Of a stretch of DNA of 17,340 bases, positions 15,141-17,340 are shown piece after piece. The translations under genes were made by a program, and so were the position numbers. Origin of the DNA: an uncultured Clostridia bacterium (GTDB lineage Bacteria; Bacillota; Clostridia; TANB77; CAG-508); contig CANRFE010000013.1 of NCBI GenBank assembly GCA_947629805.1, positions 1 through 17,340 of the forward strand. The letters are read 5' to 3'. The stretch's first letter is position 1, and the number at the start of each line of letters is the position of its first letter. The notes beneath the pieces are model-generated. The model had not been told where the DNA came from. It saw nothing but the letters and a program-made list of their open reading frames with translations, and made no database searches.

Positions 15141-15469
15141 CCCTAAGAATTATTTTAATTGTATGTTCGCTTATATCCTTCATCCTAGTTGTTCGAAAAA
15201 TCAAACAAACAAAATTAAAAGTAACAGATTGTATTATTTGGATATTAGGAAGTATTTTGTTGATTTTTATGAGTATTTTTTCTAATGTAGTGGTATGGAT
15301 ATCAGAAAAACTAGGTTTTGCTGCTCCAGTAAATTTTGTTTTCTTTATGATGATTGTTTTCTTATTGGTAGAAGCATTTCATCATAATATGAAAATTTCT
15401 TTGTTAAATGAAAAAATAAAAAATTTAAATCATTATATCGCCTTAAAAGAGAAAGAAGAAAAGAAATAG
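15131..15469 (+). CDS. DUF2304 family small membrane protein
   Basis: A 112-residue protein with three hydrophobic helices (about 4-20, 33-50, 68-84). A basic loop (RKIKQTKLKVTD) lies between the first two, and a charged helical tail ends the protein (HHNMKISLLNEKIKNLNHYIALKEKEEKK). Size, helix layout and the KLxxxDCIIWILGSILLIFMSIFSN segment match DUF2304. Such genes usually lie directly beside a DPM1-like GT2, as here, where the two reading frames overlap by 10 bases and AAAGGAG lies inside the upstream gene. A role in flipping or stabilising the polyprenyl-phosphate sugar is the usual proposal, not proven. It lacks any enzymatic motif. Confidence 0.85.
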   Translation: MSVTLRIILIVCSLISFILVVRKIKQTKLKVTDCIIWILGSILLIFMSIFSNVVVWISEKLGFAAPVNFVFFMMIVFLLVEAFHHNMKISLLNEKIKNLNHYIALKEKEEKK

Positions 15470-15495
15470 AAAAGCAAAATAGGAGAGTAGAAAAA

Positions 15496-16305
15496 ATGAA
15501 AGTATCAATTATTACTGCTACCTATAATTCAGCAAAGACCTTAAAAAATACTTTAGATTCTGTGTTAAAACAAACATATCAGAATTATGAACATATTATT
15601 ATAGATGGACTATCGAAAGACGAAACACTACAAATTGTAAAAGAATATGAACCAAAATATGAAGGAAAATTACGCTATATTTCCGAAAAAGATACAGGAT
15701 TATATGATGCAATGAATAAAGGTATCAAAATGGCAACGGGAGATATAATAGGAATTTTGAATTCAGATGATATTTATGCAAATGAATTCGTATTAGAAAA
15801 AATCGTACATACTTTTCAGCAAACCAATTGCGACGGAACTTATGCGGATCTCCTTTTTATGGATAGAAAAACCATGTCTATACCACGAAGAATTTGGAAA
15901 AGTAAAAAAGGAAAATGGGAATATGGATGGCACCCAGCACATCCTACTTTGTACTTGAAAAAGCAAGTATACGATCAAATAGGTCTCTTTCATTTAAAAT
16001 ATAAAATTGTAGCAGATTATGATTTTATGCTAAGAATATGGAAAAATAAAAAAATTCGATTAGAATATATAGAGGAATATATGATTTATATGCGAACAGG
16101 TGGCATTAGTACAGCAGGACTGAAAGGATACAGCAAGAATTTAATAGAAGCACAACAAGTATTAAAAGAAAATCAAATGCAACATCCTTCTATAGTAAAT
16201 GCTTTTCGTATTGGTAGAACCATAAAACAATTCGTATTAGCTAAATTTTCAAAAAAGAATGGAGTAAATACAAATGGTAAAAAAGTCAGAATTTATTTGG
16301 AATAG
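15496..16305 (+). CDS. GT2 glycosyltransferase
   Basis: A 269-residue single-domain GT-A enzyme. MKVSIITATYNSAKTL at the start, IIIDGLSKDET (34-44) for nucleotide-sugar binding, SEKDTGLYDAMNKGI (63-77), and NSDD (89-92) as the metal-binding motif define the WcaA/WbbL-like GT2 group. HPAHPTLYLKK and KIVADYDFMLR further on hold the putative catalytic base region. There is no membrane helix, though the basic C-terminus could bind the membrane face. It has a GGAG site before the ATG, 26 bases past the DUF2304 stop, and its end overlaps the flippase gene by 32 bases. It probably adds one sugar to a lipid-linked precursor; donor and linkage are unknown. Confidence 0.92.
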   Translation: MKVSIITATYNSAKTLKNTLDSVLKQTYQNYEHIIIDGLSKDETLQIVKEYEPKYEGKLRYISEKDTGLYDAMNKGIKMATGDIIGILNSDDIYANEFVLEKIVHTFQQTNCDGTYADLLFMDRKTMSIPRRIWKSKKGKWEYGWHPAHPTLYLKKQVYDQIGLFHLKYKIVADYDFMLRIWKNKKIRLEYIEEYMIYMRTGGISTAGLKGYSKNLIEAQQVLKENQMQHPSIVNAFRIGRTIKQFVLAKFSKKNGVNTNGKKVRIYLE

Positions 16306-17254
16306 TATCTCAAGCATAGTTGCCTCTATGCTTAGTGCAGTACTGCTTTTATTTTGTACTAGAATAAATGGAACTGTAGCAGCAGGTATTTTTTCCATTG
16401 CTTTTGCAACCTCTGTTATATTAAATGCAATTGGAGATTATGGAATTAGAGTCTATCAAGTAACAGATGCAAAAAGAAATTATCATTTTGGAGAATATTT
16501 GGGTTTAAGAGTAGTAGTTGTAACCATTATGTTTTTGGTAGGAGTGTTATTCGTTTTCTTGAGTGGCTACGAACTAGAAAAATTAGTCATTTGTTTATTG
16601 CTTATTTCCTTTCGTGTGGTGGATAACTTAAGCGAGACCTATCAAGGAGAATTTCAAATACAAGGAAGGTTAGATCTGGGAGGAAAATCTGTTGTCATTC
16701 GTAATCTTGCAGCAATGCTAGTCTTTTTCCTTTTGGACATAGCAACACATAATTTAATCCTTTCTACGTTTGGTTTATGCCTTACGAACTTGACAATATT
16801 TATTTTATATGACATAAATAAAATGAAAGATTTTTCAAAAGAAAAAATAAATTTTTCTAAGAAAGCACTGCTAAAATTATTAAAAGATTGCTTTCCCATT
16901 TGTATTTCAACATTGCTTAGTTTATATCTAACCAATTGCGTAAAATATGCCATTGATTATTTTGGAAGTTATGAAATGCAAACCTATTATAATATTCTTT
17001 ATTTACCAATTTTTACTATTAATTTGGTGAGTTTGTTTATTATTAAACCATTGTTTAAGGTATTTGGAGAATATTGGAACCAACAAAAAATAAAAGAATT
17101 AACTAGAATTATTCTGCTTCTTATAGGAATTATTATAGTACTTACTGGTTTATTAGAACTGGTATGTGCGTTTCTAGCCATTCCTATTTTAAATTTTATT
17201 TACGGGGTTGATTTAAATCCATGGAAAATGGATTTACTTATTTTAAACTATTAG
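16274..17254 (+). CDS. Wzx-like polysaccharide flippase, truncated at the C-terminus
   Basis: A 326-residue polytopic protein of the MATE/MVF-type polysaccharide exporters, which flip undecaprenyl-diphosphate-linked oligosaccharides. The N-terminal WNSISSIVASMLSAVLLLFCTR, the loop GDYGIRVYQVTDAKR and about nine hydrophobic helices support this. Family members usually have about 410-480 residues and 12-14 helices. Here the conserved-looking IYGVDLNPWKMDLLIL stretch is followed at once by NY and a stop (17252-17254), so the last third is missing. No other frame downstream continues with hydrophobic helices, so a simple one-base frameshift does not rescue it. The ATG has GGAG 9 bases upstream and overlaps the preceding gene by 32 bases. 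The truncated product is probably non-functional unless the sequence beyond 17245 is misjoined. Confidence 0.85.
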   Translation: MVKKSEFIWNSISSIVASMLSAVLLLFCTRINGTVAAGIFSIAFATSVILNAIGDYGIRVYQVTDAKRNYHFGEYLGLRVVVVTIMFLVGVLFVFLSGYELEKLVICLLLISFRVVDNLSETYQGEFQIQGRLDLGGKSVVIRNLAAMLVFFLLDIATHNLILSTFGLCLTNLTIFILYDINKMKDFSKEKINFSKKALLKLLKDCFPICISTLLSLYLTNCVKYAIDYFGSYEMQTYYNILYLPIFTINLVSLFIIKPLFKVFGEYWNQQKIKELTRIILLLIGIIIVLTGLLELVCAFLAIPILNFIYGVDLNPWKMDLLILNY

Positions 17255-17340
17255 ATAATAATAAAGAATATAAATTAGATGTAAATAGAAATATAACATT
17301 ATATAGTTTAGATAAAAAAGTAACTTATACTTTAGAATTA
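17221..17340 (+). CDS. unidentified hydrophilic reading frame at the window edge
   Basis: A frame shifted against the flippase is open from ATG 17221 to the right edge (40 residues). Its content is hydrophilic with a regular beta-strand look: YFKLLDNNKEYKLDVNRN, then ITLYSLDKKVTYTLEL. No family was recognised. It has no credible ribosome binding site before the ATG, and it overlaps the end of the flippase frame. It may therefore be the interior of another gene joined at about 17244-17250 rather than a gene starting here. Composition remains AT-rich like the rest. Only part is visible. Confidence 0.4.
   Translation, partial: MENGFTYFKLLDNNKEYKLDVNRNITLYSLDKKVTYTLEL

Noticed and set aside
5672..17254. 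Possible internal terminators in the polysaccharide gene run
   Set aside because: All gaps are 28 bases or less, and none contains an inverted repeat followed by Ts.

Overview
The window is AT-rich DNA from a Gram-positive bacterium, most likely a Clostridia-type member of the Bacillota. The support is the strong AAAGGAGG-type ribosome binding sites, short acidic-domain-poor FtsY, a UPF0182 giant membrane protein, a DUF5665 protein, PgsA, and a Gram-positive style cell-wall polysaccharide operon. The standard genetic code fits: Trp is TGG, and TGA is used as a stop. No rRNA, tRNA, CRISPR array or transposase was seen.

Region 1 (1-1067): the C-terminal end of an unidentified gene runs into a 120-residue protein. 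Conserved-looking patches at both ends of that protein recall the beta-sandwich domain 4 of cholesterol-dependent cytolysins, but the Trp-rich membrane-binding loop is absent. A 12-bp hairpin follows, then a convergent 58-residue single-pass membrane protein with its own extended -10 promoter. A bidirectional 17-bp terminator closes the region.

Region 2 (1068-5670): the HU gene (minus strand) diverges from ftsY and the UPF0182 gene (plus strand), with an extended -10 promoter on each side. A terminator follows the UPF0182 gene. A small DUF5665 gene comes next, and its stop codon lies inside a second terminator. The pgsA promoter overlaps the distal arm of that terminator.

Region 3 (5672-17254): a single forward gene run of about 11.6 kb starts with pgsA and continues as a surface-polysaccharide locus. 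In order it holds an ABC-2 permease (Wzm type), an ATPase with a C-terminal carbohydrate-binding-like domain (Wzt type), and a membrane-anchored metallo-beta-lactamase-fold protein. Next come a degenerate methyltransferase-like coiled-coil protein, a tandem GT2 glycosyltransferase and a DUF2142-like polytopic protein. The run ends with a DPM1-like GT2, a DUF2304 protein, another GT2 and a Wzx-like flippase. Gaps are from -32 to about 28 bp and no terminator is visible, so it reads as one operon. A plausible division of labour is that cytoplasmic GTs build a chain exported by Wzm/Wzt. The DPM1-like GT, DUF2304 and GT-C-like trio would add side groups from a polyprenyl-phosphate sugar on the outside.

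Region 4 (17221-17340): the flippase stops at about two thirds of normal length. An unrelated hydrophilic reading frame takes over and runs off the window edge. This is either a real recombination or truncation or an assembly junction.
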